Notes under the pieces: generated by a model
Told to the model about the DNA's origin: nothing
Database searches by the model: none
The model's input: only the letters and a program-made list of their open reading frames with translations
Origin: Bacteroidaceae bacterium
GTDB lineage: Bacteria > Bacteroidota > Bacteroidia > Bacteroidales > Bacteroidaceae
Direction: 5' to 3'
DNA length: 60,825 bases
Assembly (NCBI GenBank): GCA_017379075.1
Contig: JAFNXL010000025.1
Location: 1-60,825 of the forward strand
Program-made: the position numbers and the translations under genes
In this document: positions 8,701 through 16,322 of the stretch, one piece after another
Numbering within the stretch: position 1 is the stretch's first letter
How the letters are laid out: every line of letters starts with the position of its first letter

Positions 8701-9276
8701 ACCAGTACCATACTTCCCGCTCATGGGACGCGAATCATCTGGTGTGACCATCAGGACACCAAGACCCAACTGCACGCTCCTTTCAAACTGGCCAATGAAG
8801 ACGGTGCGGCCATCATACTGACAGCTGCCGATGAGAGTTGGGGCGATACGCTTGTGTATTGTGCCCATGACGGCATGCAGACCGTGGGACGATTCCCCGA
8901 CGGTGGAAACCAGTATTATCGTATGTACCGCCCGTCCATTGACGCCACCAACACCATGAACTCGTATACTGTACATTATGAAATGCCGGAAATCAAGCCC
9001 GGAGAAGGAGAGAGTGCCATTGATAACCTGATGGCAACACATTCTGGTGGGTTGAGCATCCGTTTCCAGTCTGGACAGCTGATGGTGAAGAGCGAATGCT
9101 GTTCTGAAGTGCAACTCCGTGTCTATACCCTTGACGGACGTTTGGCCATGAGCCACAACGTGCATGTGGAGGCTGGGCAGGTTCGTGTTCCTGTAACACT
9201 GTTGGCATCAGGTACCTATGTGGCACGTCTGAATGACAATGAAGGAAATGATTGTGCGGTCAAGTTTGTCAAATGA
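5728..9276 (+). CDS. Secreted CotH-kinase / lamin-tail domain protein with T9SS sorting domain
   Basis: 1182 residues. Signal peptide at 1-21 (F-L-S-L-L-Q-G-V-K-A-Q). Then a lamin-tail domain (about 25-150, L-R-I-N-E-V-M-S-A-N), a chitobiase/hexosaminidase C-terminal-like domain (about 185-250, L-R-Y-T-M-D-G-S-T-P), a CotH kinase domain (about 255-640, with R-F-I-M-F-D-L-D-F-G-F), a beta-sandwich region (about 720-900), a second lamin-tail domain (about 925-1050, V-V-I-N-E-V-S-A-G-N) and a C-terminal type IX sorting domain (about 1110-1182, L-R-V-Y-T-L-D-G-R and L-A-S-G-T-Y-V-A-R). It should be exported and surface-attached. CotH proteins can act as protein kinases in spores, but the substrate here is unknown. 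It overlaps the following lipoprotein gene by 4 bp. Confidence 0.88.
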   Translation: MMRICLSFLLFLSLLQGVKAQSANSLRINEVMSANVDRILDPTWNYGGWIEIYNPTTRDINLKNHWISDDPDKRKKLRIAHDVVVPAKGFANLWFGHYGLYWPTQMNMKLDCDGGVICLSSNTGWLIDSVEYPPAISRTSYARGTDAGEEWGYTATPTPATTNEGITLTMHRLAAPEVAPESQIFSGALSITVDIPEGATLRYTMDGSTPTMENGRTSTTGKLSTSGTRVYRFALFQDGCLSSPVVTRSYIKRDKSFNIPVVSVVTDPDHLYDPTIGFLTKGTNGRRGKGTSEYCNWNHDWDRPVNFEMLDPQTGKSLINMEADMSRCGGHSKGFTPFSFKIKAGKEYEGQNYLDYQFFPDKPYLKHKALQFRCGGNDYLCRIKDAALQSIVRTSGIDVDLQDYAPVCHYINGEFMGTINMREPNNKHNVYANHGLDDDEIDMYEIECDSGYVQMCGTRDAWQRLKELSAKATDASTYEQIKNLLDIDECCNYMAIQLYLGNNDWPQNNLKAWRPIMENGKFRFIMFDLDFGFYNNNPFPAFTSRQWYTFCPLFDVPGVSNHTREVEIVPIFMNLLKNADFRRRFTDAFCIVAGSVFEPERSRKLVNRMVSTVEYMQTRESGYPDRNVSPRSSADEVINGLANRASMLYEALQGFGSMGLSGSGQEVKLSADTDVVRISVNGQTVTTGMFDGRLYPPVTLCAQAPASYRFAGWKTKNAINVGTGTTLIPSQSLWKYSDSGPVASNWRNRIYSDKSWKEGRAPLGYGSHFQISTTISYGGDANNKYPTYYFRKKFQIDEMPEKGEFVLNYTLDDGCVIYINGVEASRVHMPAGAVSYSLYSATSVSTTPATGSIVLDKSFFKTGENLIAVEVHNTSATSSDILWDASLTCMDQVKVEAGGILSTEEEMELPYSNEELELQACYEYVAEAITKPVVINEVSAGNSVFVNEYFDKNDWVELYNMTSEDIDLAGMYLSDELENPTKYRISAEGTETSTILPAHGTRIIWCDHQDTKTQLHAPFKLANEDGAAIILTAADESWGDTLVYCAHDGMQTVGRFPDGGNQYYRMYRPSIDATNTMNSYTVHYEMPEIKPGEGESAIDNLMATHSGGLSIRFQSGQLMVKSECCSEVQLRVYTLDGRLAMSHNVHVEAGQVRVPVTLLASGTYVARLNDNEGNDCAVKFVK

Positions 9277-10205
9277 GTATAATGATGAAAGGTCTATATT
9301 GTGCATCTTTGCTGGCTTTGCTTGTTCCTTTTTGCGGTTGCAAGCGTTCCGTGGAGATACTGCCCGATTCCTCGCTTGATGGGGGAGTGGTATTGTTGGC
9401 TCCTCAGGCGGTGGCCGGAAAGGGAGTGCCGGTGGATACGTTCTATTTTGGAAAGACCAGTAAGGAACCGGTGTGGCGGTTGTGCCAATGGAGTTGTCGT
9501 CATGACTTGCAGGGCGCACAAGTTTCGGACACCGAATATGGGGTGGAGTATGCCAGCAAATCTCTGACGATGGCACGCAACTCGGATGGTGTGCTGACTA
9601 TGAAACTGGATGCCTCTAAGGAATACCTGAAGCCGCGTACAGCAGACGAGCCTTGGGCGCATATCTTGATAGAAACCGATCTGCCGTTCGTTCCAGTAAA
9701 TGATTATGAAAGTCTGGAACTGACCTATAGCATGCGCATCCTCAAGTGTGAGAACCGTATGGGCGAAGACTATAACAAGACAGTCCATGCCGCACAGGCG
9801 TTGGGCTATTTCCACTTGACCAACAACAATCCACAGTCCGCAGATTATCGTATGGGCATGTGGCTGGGCGTTGGGCTGTATGACAACCGTGAACCAGGTG
9901 GAATGTTGCAAAAGGTGATGTCGCATCTGGACAAGGGTACGCAGACCTATATCTATTGCCGGCCCAGTGCATGCTTTTTCGGAGAGGGAACAGATTTTGC
10001 AGACGGAGCGTGGCATCTGGCGAATGTGGATGTGCGCGAGACACTTGGAGAAGCGCTCGCGCACTTCAAGAGTCAGGGACTCTTTTCTGATTCCGATGTG
10101 GAAGACTTCGCTTTCACTAGCATGAACTTCGGATGGGAGGTGCCTGGAACCTTTGATTGCGCCTTGCAGGCAAAGGATTTTTCCTTGAAAGGGATGAAAC
10201 GTTGA
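9273..10205 (+). CDS. Lipoprotein of unknown function, translationally coupled to the CotH protein
   Basis: 310 residues from the ATG at 9273, whose ATGA overlaps the upstream stop codon. This start gives a proper lipoprotein signal (S-L-L-A-L-L-V-P-F-C-G-C-K, lipidated Cys near residue 20). The rest is rich in beta-strand-type sequence with paired aromatic residues, possibly a jelly-roll or lectin-like fold, but I do not recognise the family. Coupling with the CotH protein suggests joint surface function. Confidence 0.7.
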   Translation: MSIMMKGLYCASLLALLVPFCGCKRSVEILPDSSLDGGVVLLAPQAVAGKGVPVDTFYFGKTSKEPVWRLCQWSCRHDLQGAQVSDTEYGVEYASKSLTMARNSDGVLTMKLDASKEYLKPRTADEPWAHILIETDLPFVPVNDYESLELTYSMRILKCENRMGEDYNKTVHAAQALGYFHLTNNNPQSADYRMGMWLGVGLYDNREPGGMLQKVMSHLDKGTQTYIYCRPSACFFGEGTDFADGAWHLANVDVRETLGEALAHFKSQGLFSDSDVEDFAFTSMNFGWEVPGTFDCALQAKDFSLKGMKR

Positions 10206-10212
10206 AGGCTTG

Positions 10213-10719
10213 TTATTCCTGCTTTACCCAAAGCAGTCTGCCGATGTCATATTTGCGGCGACGGGCTTCCTCAAGTATCGTAATAATGTCGTCTTCTGAG
10301 AGTTTAGGCGTACGGGAAAGAATCCACAGATAGTCATCGGAACCACTGCCGATAAGGGCATAACGATAGTCTTTGTCGAGCAACATAACACGATAGTCAC
10401 CATAGAACGGCCCGAAAAACGAAACGCGTAACAGGGCTGGCGCGTCCGTTAGTTTTGCTTTTCCTTTTGCCTCTTTTAACTTTCCGTTTTTAATGCCGGA
10501 ATTGATGACGCGGACCGTGCCGTCCTCGTTGAGGGCATAACTTGCCTTGGTATGTTCCATGCCGCGCTCGAAGCGGTGGTCAAAGCGGGCGATTTCATAC
10601 CATTCGCCAAGATAGCGGTTCAAGTCCAGATGGGCAACCGGTGTGTTGTCTACGGACAGTGTACTGTTACAACTTGCCAGGATTCCGGCCAGCATTGTGA
10701 ATAAAACTAATCTTTTCAT
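10213..10719 (-). CDS. blc: Bacterial lipocalin (Blc-like lipoprotein)
   Basis: 168 residues from the ATG at 10719. The open frame extends to 10812, but only the inner start gives the lipoprotein signal L-A-G-I-L-A-S-C, Cys 17. Lipocalin hallmarks are clear: L-D-L-N-R-Y-L-G-E-W-Y-E-I-A-R near residues 31-45 (G-x-W-Y), the Y-A-L-N-E-D-G-T-V-R-V strand, and L-W-I-L-S-R-T-P near the end. Family members bind hydrophobic ligands such as lysophospholipids at the outer membrane. It ends 8 bp from the stop of the convergent lipoprotein gene. Confidence 0.9.
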   Translation of the reverse strand: MKRLVLFTMLAGILASCNSTLSVDNTPVAHLDLNRYLGEWYEIARFDHRFERGMEHTKASYALNEDGTVRVINSGIKNGKLKEAKGKAKLTDAPALLRVSFFGPFYGDYRVMLLDKDYRYALIGSGSDDYLWILSRTPKLSEDDIITILEEARRRKYDIGRLLWVKQE

Positions 10720-10906
10720 GTCAGTAAGTATTTGAGGTGAATAACTGACCGCAAATGTAGCCAGTTTATCTGATAAAGCGCAAGAAACCAAACGCTTTTT
10801 ATTCCTCAGCATGAAAGATTTAACAAAAGGTAAGAAAGTTATATGGCCTTTTAAAAGATTTTTAGAATCTGTATGAGAATAAAGTCGCTATTCTATGAAG
10901 AAATAA

Positions 10907-11590
10907 TTAGAAGATATCACTCTTTACACCAAAGGACAGGCGGAGAACGTCGCTTGGTTTCAGATGATTCGTGACGGCACTGATGAGGTAGAGGTCACTG
11001 ACACTGATTTCGTAATAAAGGGAAATGCTTTTGCTGAACTGTCTTTTTTGTTGGGGAATGCAGAACTGAACGCGTTGCCCTACTGACAGGTTGATGCGGA
11101 CGCGGGTGGAAAAACCATAATATCCAGTGGGATAGCGGTCGGGTTCCTGTGTCCAGAACTCATCGTTGAAGATGGTATTAAAGTATAGACTACAGGTGAA
11201 AGGCTTGATGTGGACAATCTTGCCCAAAGGCTTGTGCCATGGAATGTAGTTCTGTTTTATGGTAAAGGTGGCTTTGCCCTCGTCTGACGAATAGCGTGGT
11301 ATGAAACCCAGGAACATCTCGCTTTCCCATTGACTTTGTTTGCCGTAATCCCATCCCATACCTATGCTCAGGAGTCCCATGCCCCCGGCATATTGTATTT
11401 TCGAATAGGTGGGGATGATGTGGTTCCAGGCTTTTCGGTAGCGGGATACGCGTCGATGATATTTTTCCCCTATTATCAAACGGTCAGATGTGTGAGCATG
11501 GATGCAGACGGACAATCCGGCGAAAAAGATCAGACAGAACAACCGCTGCCATTTCCAGGAGAGCTTAGTAATTGACCAGATGCTGTTCAT
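10907..11590 (-). CDS. Putative outer-membrane beta-barrel-like protein
   Basis: 227 residues. A long N-terminal region with a hydrophobic segment (about residues 15-32, ending A-H-A) looks like a signal peptide, followed by alternating polar/aromatic strands and a C-terminal V-L-R-L-S-F-G-V-K stretch typical of small barrels. No named family recognised. Its start overlaps the end of the phosphoesterase gene by 26 bp, so the two are co-transcribed. Confidence 0.5.
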   Translation of the reverse strand: MNSIWSITKLSWKWQRLFCLIFFAGLSVCIHAHTSDRLIIGEKYHRRVSRYRKAWNHIIPTYSKIQYAGGMGLLSIGMGWDYGKQSQWESEMFLGFIPRYSSDEGKATFTIKQNYIPWHKPLGKIVHIKPFTCSLYFNTIFNDEFWTQEPDRYPTGYYGFSTRVRINLSVGQRVQFCIPQQKRQFSKSISLYYEISVSDLYLISAVTNHLKPSDVLRLSFGVKSDIF

Positions 11591-12389
11591 ATCCGTTTGG
11601 GGTTAGGGTAAATTCAATATAACCGCGCTTCTTGGCGCAAGGTGTCTGGTGGTAAAGGATGCTGTCCCCGAAAAGGTCATCCGTTGCATAGCGGTGGCCA
11701 TGGCCGTAGATGCAACATTGGAGATTGGGGAATTGGTGCAGATAGGGTTGGAACACTTTGGTCACGTTGTTGTTAAACTCCAAATCGAAGGGTGGAACGT
11801 GCATGGCCACAATTGTCTTCTCCACCTCTGTCGGTAGATTGTTAAGCAAATTTTCCAGGTAACCAAAGTCGGGAACAGGTTCTGAATAGTCATATTCCAT
11901 ACAGTTGGTGTTCAGGCAGACAAAAAGCACTTTCCCGGCTACAAAGTGGAAGTTTGGCGTGCCGAAGATCTCGTTAAATACATTTTCTCCAGTGCCCAGG
12001 CAATCGTGGTTGCCCAGCAAGGCAACCCAAGGCATGCGCAGGCCAAGCAGGATGTCGCGCTGAAGGATGAACTCGTGCGTGGCGCCAAAGTCGGAAATGT
12101 CACCTCCGTGCAGGACAAAGTCTATGTCTTGCCGTTTGTTTATGCTCCGGACAAAATCTTTCGTTTCATCGTACCACCGTTGGGTGTCGCTGATGAAGGC
12201 AAAACGGATGGTATCCTTTCCGCAAAGCGTTGTCTCAATACGCTTGATGTGTTTCTCGTTCAGGTTCTTTTCTCCCCGCACTAATGTATCATAAGGATGC
12301 GCTTCAAACATTTCGCATCCTTGCAATCCCATGATGATGAAGAGGAGCACAGCACTCCAGACATTATATAACCGACCATTTCTGTTCAT
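11565..12389 (-). CDS. Metallophosphoesterase lipoprotein
   Basis: 274 residues. Lipoprotein signal L-L-F-I-I-M-G-L-Q-G-C, Cys 25. The calcineurin-like core is complete: F-I-S-D-T-Q near residue 65, H-G-G-D-I-S-D-F-G near 92-100, L-L-G-N-H-D near 118, and G-H-G-H-R-Y near 230, which together make the two-metal site. It should hydrolyse a phosphoester in the periplasm or at the cell surface; the substrate is unknown. The following gene (10907) overlaps its 3' end. Confidence 0.85.
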   Translation of the reverse strand: MNRNGRLYNVWSAVLLFIIMGLQGCEMFEAHPYDTLVRGEKNLNEKHIKRIETTLCGKDTIRFAFISDTQRWYDETKDFVRSINKRQDIDFVLHGGDISDFGATHEFILQRDILLGLRMPWVALLGNHDCLGTGENVFNEIFGTPNFHFVAGKVLFVCLNTNCMEYDYSEPVPDFGYLENLLNNLPTEVEKTIVAMHVPPFDLEFNNNVTKVFQPYLHQFPNLQCCIYGHGHRYATDDLFGDSILYHQTPCAKKRGYIEFTLTPNGYEQHLVNY

Positions 12390-12521
12390 GCGGCAAAGGT
12401 CAGACTATTTTGCGGAACATCAATAGTCTTAAAATAGGGTAAATTGTCCTATTTGTCGGCAGATGCGGAATACGGAGAAAAATGTGTCTGGAATATGCTT
12501 TCTGGATATGGCCTGATTTTT

Positions 12522-12559
12522 TTTCCTCCCGAGGAAAATATTTTTCCCTCCCGAGGGAA
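12522..12559 (-). terminator. Tandem hairpins downstream of the 773-residue protein gene
   Basis: Two adjacent hairpins, TTTCCTCCCGAGGAAA (12522-12538) and TTCCCTCCCGAGGGAA (12544-12559), directly follow the stop codon at 12563. In the minus direction the second one is followed by a run of T. They probably end that transcript before the phosphoesterase gene. Confidence 0.6.
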
Positions 12560-12562
12560 GCG

Positions 12563-14884
12563 TTATTTCGCCATTTCGCGTTCTGTATGGGATATGCTGG
12601 CCAAGGCCTCTATCAAGTCCAGTGGGATATAGAAATATTGGTTGGAAGACTCGTAGGCGATGGAGGAATCTTCTGAGGAAAGTGGAAGCATCTGGATGAT
12701 GAGGCTGCGCTCTGCCTCAAGCGCCTTTCTCATGATGTTCCGCAACGCTTGGCGTTCCGTTTCTGTCTTTGCCGTGGCTAACCGGTTGCGGGCATCAATG
12801 AAACGTCCTTGTTCTGCGCCTGATTTCAAGTGGATATATACGGCTTTCATCCGCCTGATTTCGTTGTCCAACGCATTGCGGAAATGCCCTGAAACACCAT
12901 CTCTGGCTTTTTCCAAAAGTTGTGCCCCGTCCTGGAAACCTTGGGCACAAAGATCCATCTGTTGCAGCCAGACGTCAGTGGGGTAAACGGCCCGCCATCC
13001 GTCCAAATTGTCATAGGGAAGGCCCACCATAGTGGCGTTGTAGCCAGAAGGATGGGATAGTATGGGGTTGGAAGGTCCCATGTGCTGAGGCCCCTTGTAA
13101 AGCATTACCATGTGATAGGGATATTGGCGGTACGACTCGGAACACAAACGCCATGCTTCCCTCACAATCGGTGCAACCTCTTCTCCGTATTCCGAAACGG
13201 CCAGCCGCTGAAGTGCGTCTTCCACATTGTCTCCCGAACGGAAGTTCTGAAAAAGCTTTAGGTTTTCAGAGGGGAAACCACCCAATGACCAACTGAGCAT
13301 GATGCCCTGGATGTGTTGGCTGGAAAGGTTTTTCGCATGCTCTGCCACAAGATTCAGAGTGGGCACGGAGGGTACCACCGCCATTTCCCAACTGGCATTG
13401 ACCTGTACCTTTGCCACGGTGCGTAATCCAGCTTGGCGGGCAATGGCCCAGTGGCGTTGCGCCCGTGGCCCCGGACCGACGGCGGAGATGGAATATTCGC
13501 CTATTTGCGATGCCACTCCTCCCCGTTCTATCGGTAGCGACCATTCGCTGACAGACATGAACCAGCAGCTTTTGGGAAGTTGGGTAATGATGCGCTCGCT
13601 TTGGTCATCGGGCCATCCCCAGTCCCATACAATGACCTTGGCATCGGGGTTGCCGCGGTGTACTCCTTCTTCAATGGCCTTGTTCAATTCAACGGCCAAC
13701 GAGGCAAAATCGCGTTCGCGGCAAAGCGGACAATGCTGGTGGGCGGCACCGCGGGACCCACAATATGTAAAGTTCTCCGAAGCGGTTATGGTGAACACAC
13801 CGCCCAATCCTTTAACCTGACTAAAAAGTTGTTCCAGCGAGTTGGATATCCATGCCCTAACTTCTGGCTGCGAAGTGCAGAAGGGACGCAGACCGCCTAC
13901 CTCTGGTCCGGCCAAAGCCATGCGAGCGGTATCCCCATTAAAATAAGAGGTGTCCATGGTGCGGGGCTCATTCAGGTACAGATAGACCTTAACACCATAT
14001 TTGGCGGCTCGGGATACCAGCCGTTTCAGACCGGCGATACGTTTGTCGGCTAACCGGTCGCCGGGAAAAACGCTGTCGGGCTGTACCATCATGCGAAGCA
14101 CTGAGTGCAGCCAAATTCCGTTCACTCCCACTTCGGACAACTGGCGGAACAGTTCTTCGGGATAGGAAGACAGGTCCTTGTCGAGCAATGGATCGCCATA
14201 ATCCGTGAAGTAGGGGAAAATCATTCTGAATTCAAAACCATCGGAGACTGTGGACAAGGTGTCGCGCTTCTGGTTTTTCTTCACTTTCTTGAAGTCGCGC
14301 ATAAAACCAAAGCGTGGTTCTGAGGGGTATTGGGCCGTCTGGACATAATTCTGTACGTCCTTGGCAAAGCGGGCTGCCTTTTCCTGCGTGTGCTTGTCCG
14401 GTTCGGTATAGGAAAGAGGTTCGCATTTCGGTTTTACTTTGCCCAACTTTGTCCACAGAAAATCATCTTCTATAAGACGATAGGCCAACTCTTCGCGCGA
14501 CATGTTTAGCAGCATGAGCAGTTGCTCGTAAGGGAGCAAATGCCAGTTTCGCCTAATGATGGTGATGTATCCTCGGCTTGTGCCCCATTCTTCCTCAATG
14601 CGTTGCTTGCGGTTCAGGCCCATTGACTCGGCCAGACGTTCCACATTCCTTTTGCTCGTTCCCAACACCTTGGCCAGTTTTTCAGCAGGGACCAGCGTCC
14701 AGTTCCGCCATACAAAGGCATGTTGTCGGCTGGGGAAATAGTCATATTGGATGGCGGGTTTCTGTCCGTTCTCACCAGGTAGCGTTGTTGGATGCTGTGC
14801 GGAAACGCGCATGAAAAGGCACAAAATTGTTGTGATGCCTAAAATGAAAATTCTGTATAAAGTGGTTTTTCTTGGCTGATTCAT
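12563..14884 (-). CDS. Secreted TIM-barrel (glycoside hydrolase-like) protein with N-terminal HTH-like repeats
   Basis: 773 residues with signal peptide (to about residue 29, V-S-A-Q). Residues about 58-140 contain two similar ~35-residue modules, each starting R-x-N-W-x-L-x-P and continuing E-x-L-x-x-x-L-x-x-S, which resemble helix-turn-helix motifs although the protein is exported. From about residue 215 the sequence looks like a TIM barrel (F-P-Y-F-T-D-Y-G, G-V-N-G-I-W-L-H-S, K-V-Y-L-Y-L-N-E-P, V-I-V-W-D-W-G-W), as in family-20-like hydrolases. A C-P-L-C pair lies near residue 400. Substrate and activity are unknown. A -7 element sits just upstream. Confidence 0.6.
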   Translation of the reverse strand: MNQPRKTTLYRIFILGITTILCLFMRVSAQHPTTLPGENGQKPAIQYDYFPSRQHAFVWRNWTLVPAEKLAKVLGTSKRNVERLAESMGLNRKQRIEEEWGTSRGYITIIRRNWHLLPYEQLLMLLNMSREELAYRLIEDDFLWTKLGKVKPKCEPLSYTEPDKHTQEKAARFAKDVQNYVQTAQYPSEPRFGFMRDFKKVKKNQKRDTLSTVSDGFEFRMIFPYFTDYGDPLLDKDLSSYPEELFRQLSEVGVNGIWLHSVLRMMVQPDSVFPGDRLADKRIAGLKRLVSRAAKYGVKVYLYLNEPRTMDTSYFNGDTARMALAGPEVGGLRPFCTSQPEVRAWISNSLEQLFSQVKGLGGVFTITASENFTYCGSRGAAHQHCPLCRERDFASLAVELNKAIEEGVHRGNPDAKVIVWDWGWPDDQSERIITQLPKSCWFMSVSEWSLPIERGGVASQIGEYSISAVGPGPRAQRHWAIARQAGLRTVAKVQVNASWEMAVVPSVPTLNLVAEHAKNLSSQHIQGIMLSWSLGGFPSENLKLFQNFRSGDNVEDALQRLAVSEYGEEVAPIVREAWRLCSESYRQYPYHMVMLYKGPQHMGPSNPILSHPSGYNATMVGLPYDNLDGWRAVYPTDVWLQQMDLCAQGFQDGAQLLEKARDGVSGHFRNALDNEIRRMKAVYIHLKSGAEQGRFIDARNRLATAKTETERQALRNIMRKALEAERSLIIQMLPLSSEDSSIAYESSNQYFYIPLDLIEALASISHTEREMAK

Positions 14885-14907
14885 TTTGTTGTAGGGTTAT
14901 TTGTGTG

Positions 14908-14941
14908 CAAAGATACATACAAACGGGCGAGAAACATCAAG
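14908..14941 (-). promoter_or_regulatory. Promoter of the 773-residue protein gene
   Basis: On the minus strand TATCTTTG (14915-14908) matches TAnnTTTG, with CTTG 22 bp further upstream (14941-14938) as a likely -33 element. The start codon is about 24 bp downstream. Confidence 0.6.
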
Positions 14942-15067
14942 TTTGCTTGAATATTTTTCACAGCGAGTGCAGAATGTCTTCAGGGTTATCTCCGAGGTGT
15001 AATTTTTTATGGAATAATTGTAAAGGACGGCCCCAACTATTCACTTTCTTTTGGCGAAAGGTGTAAT

Positions 15068-15085
15068 AATGAATAAATATTCACA
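15068..15085 (+). promoter_or_regulatory. ARG box (arginine repressor operator)
   Basis: AATGAATAAATATTCACA fits the 18-bp ARG box consensus WNTGAATWWWWATTCANW at every position. A weaker half-matching site, GTTGAATAAATGGTGCAT, is at 15112-15129, next to the promoter. The box is upstream of argR, the first gene of the arginine cluster, so autoregulation and arginine repression of the operon are likely. Confidence 0.75.
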
Positions 15086-15145
15086 AAAAAGTAGATATAT
15101 GCAGGGTTTTGTTGAATAAATGGTGCATAGTCATTAGAAAATATG

Positions 15146-15153
15146 TATCTTTG
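15146..15153 (+). promoter_or_regulatory. -7 element of the arginine operon
   Basis: TATCTTTG is an exact TAnnTTTG match, 21 bp before the argR start codon. The expected -33 TTTG is not at normal spacing; the degenerate ARG box lies where it should be, which fits a repressed promoter. Confidence 0.65.
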
Positions 15154-15173
15154 CACCCAAAAGATGAAAAAAT

Positions 15174-15635
15174 ATGCAGGATAAGAAGACGCGACAACAG
15201 GTTATCCGCATGATTGTGGGTTCACAGCATGTGGAAAGTCAGGAGGAACTGATCATGGAATTGGACAAGGCCGGATTCCCTTGCGGTCAGGCCACATTGA
15301 GCCGCGACCTGAAGCAACTGCGTATAAGCAAGGTGCGTACCCGTGGCGGTCATGCGGTGTATGCCTTGCCCAAAGACGGGCAATTTGTGGCCACGCCCTC
15401 TCGCGAAGAGGTGAACCAAGGCCGTTGGGGCGTGCAGTTCTCGGGCCAGATGATGGTCATCCACACTCCGCCCAGCTATGCCAGCATGGTGGCGTCGGAA
15501 GTGGATGCGCTCAAGAATCCCATGCTGCTGGGCAGCGTAGCCGGAGACGACACCATCATTGTGGTGCTAGCCGAGGATGCCGACCGCGAGGAAGTGGCGC
15601 TAATAATCAGTAAAATAATCAGAAAAATCAGATAA
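15174..15635 (+). CDS. argR: Arginine repressor
   Basis: 153 residues, normal for the family. Residues 1-70 are the winged helix with the recognition stretch A-T-L-S-R-D-L-K-Q-L; residues 80-153 are the hexamerisation and arginine-binding domain with the G-D-D-T-I-I-V-V motif near 124-131 whose Asp pair contacts arginine. It should repress arginine synthesis when arginine is plentiful. It is the first gene of the cluster and is preceded by a perfect ARG-box match. The GNAT gene follows 8 bp later. Confidence 0.95.
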   Translation: MQDKKTRQQVIRMIVGSQHVESQEELIMELDKAGFPCGQATLSRDLKQLRISKVRTRGGHAVYALPKDGQFVATPSREEVNQGRWGVQFSGQMMVIHTPPSYASMVASEVDALKNPMLLGSVAGDDTIIVVLAEDADREEVALIISKIIRKIR

Positions 15636-15643
15636 ATACAAGA

Positions 15644-16267
15644 ATGCTACAAGAAGGAATGCTGGGTGACAACATCCAGGTGATGGTGGCGGAAGAATGC
15701 CATGAGGCATATGTGGACACCATTCTGAAAACGATTGAAGATGCCGCCAAGGTGCGTGGTACAGGTATCGCCAAGCGTACCCATGAATATCTGGCATCCA
15801 AGATAAAGGAAGCCAAGGCTGTCATTGCATTGGACGGCGACCGTTTTGCCGGTTTCAGCTATATTGAGACTTGGGGCAACAAGAAGTATGTGACCACATC
15901 GGGTCTGATTGTACACCCCGATTTCAGAGGGCTGGGTCTTGCCAAGCGAATCAAGGACATGACCTTTACGCTGGCACGCAAGCGTTGGCCCCATGCCAAG
16001 ATCTTCTCGCTTACCAGTGGCGCGGCTGTAATGGCCATGAACACGCAGTTGGGCTATAAGCCGGTAACCTTTGCCGACCTGACCGATGATGAGGCTTTCT
16101 GGCAGGGTTGCGAGGGATGCTGCAATGTGGATGTGCTGCACCGTACAGACCGCAAGTATTGCATCTGCACCGGCATGCTGTACGACCCCGAAGAGTATCT
16201 GCCTGCCAAGATTCCGGCAGAAGTGCTTGAACGCATCCGCAAAATAGACGGCCAGGTGGAAGAGTGA
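15644..16267 (+). CDS. GNAT acetyltransferase of the arginine cluster (probable N-acyl-glutamate synthase)
   Basis: 207 residues. The GNAT acyl-CoA loop is at L-I-V-H-P-D-F-R-G-L-G-L-A-K-R near residues 89-103. A C-terminal cysteine-rich part (C-E-G-C-C near 152-156 and C-I-C near 170) is unusual for a simple GNAT. The cluster has argC, argD and the transcarbamylase but no classical argA, so this enzyme most likely makes the N-acyl-glutamate that starts the pathway; in Bacteroides the acyl group is thought to be succinyl. This function is inference from context. A start 15 bp downstream is also possible. Confidence 0.7.
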   Translation: MLQEGMLGDNIQVMVAEECHEAYVDTILKTIEDAAKVRGTGIAKRTHEYLASKIKEAKAVIALDGDRFAGFSYIETWGNKKYVTTSGLIVHPDFRGLGLAKRIKDMTFTLARKRWPHAKIFSLTSGAAVMAMNTQLGYKPVTFADLTDDEAFWQGCEGCCNVDVLHRTDRKYCICTGMLYDPEEYLPAKIPAEVLERIRKIDGQVEE

Positions 16268-16322
16268 TAGCCGTTGGCCCATAATGTAAATTTCAAGGAC
16301 AATAATAAAAAAAGACAACGAT

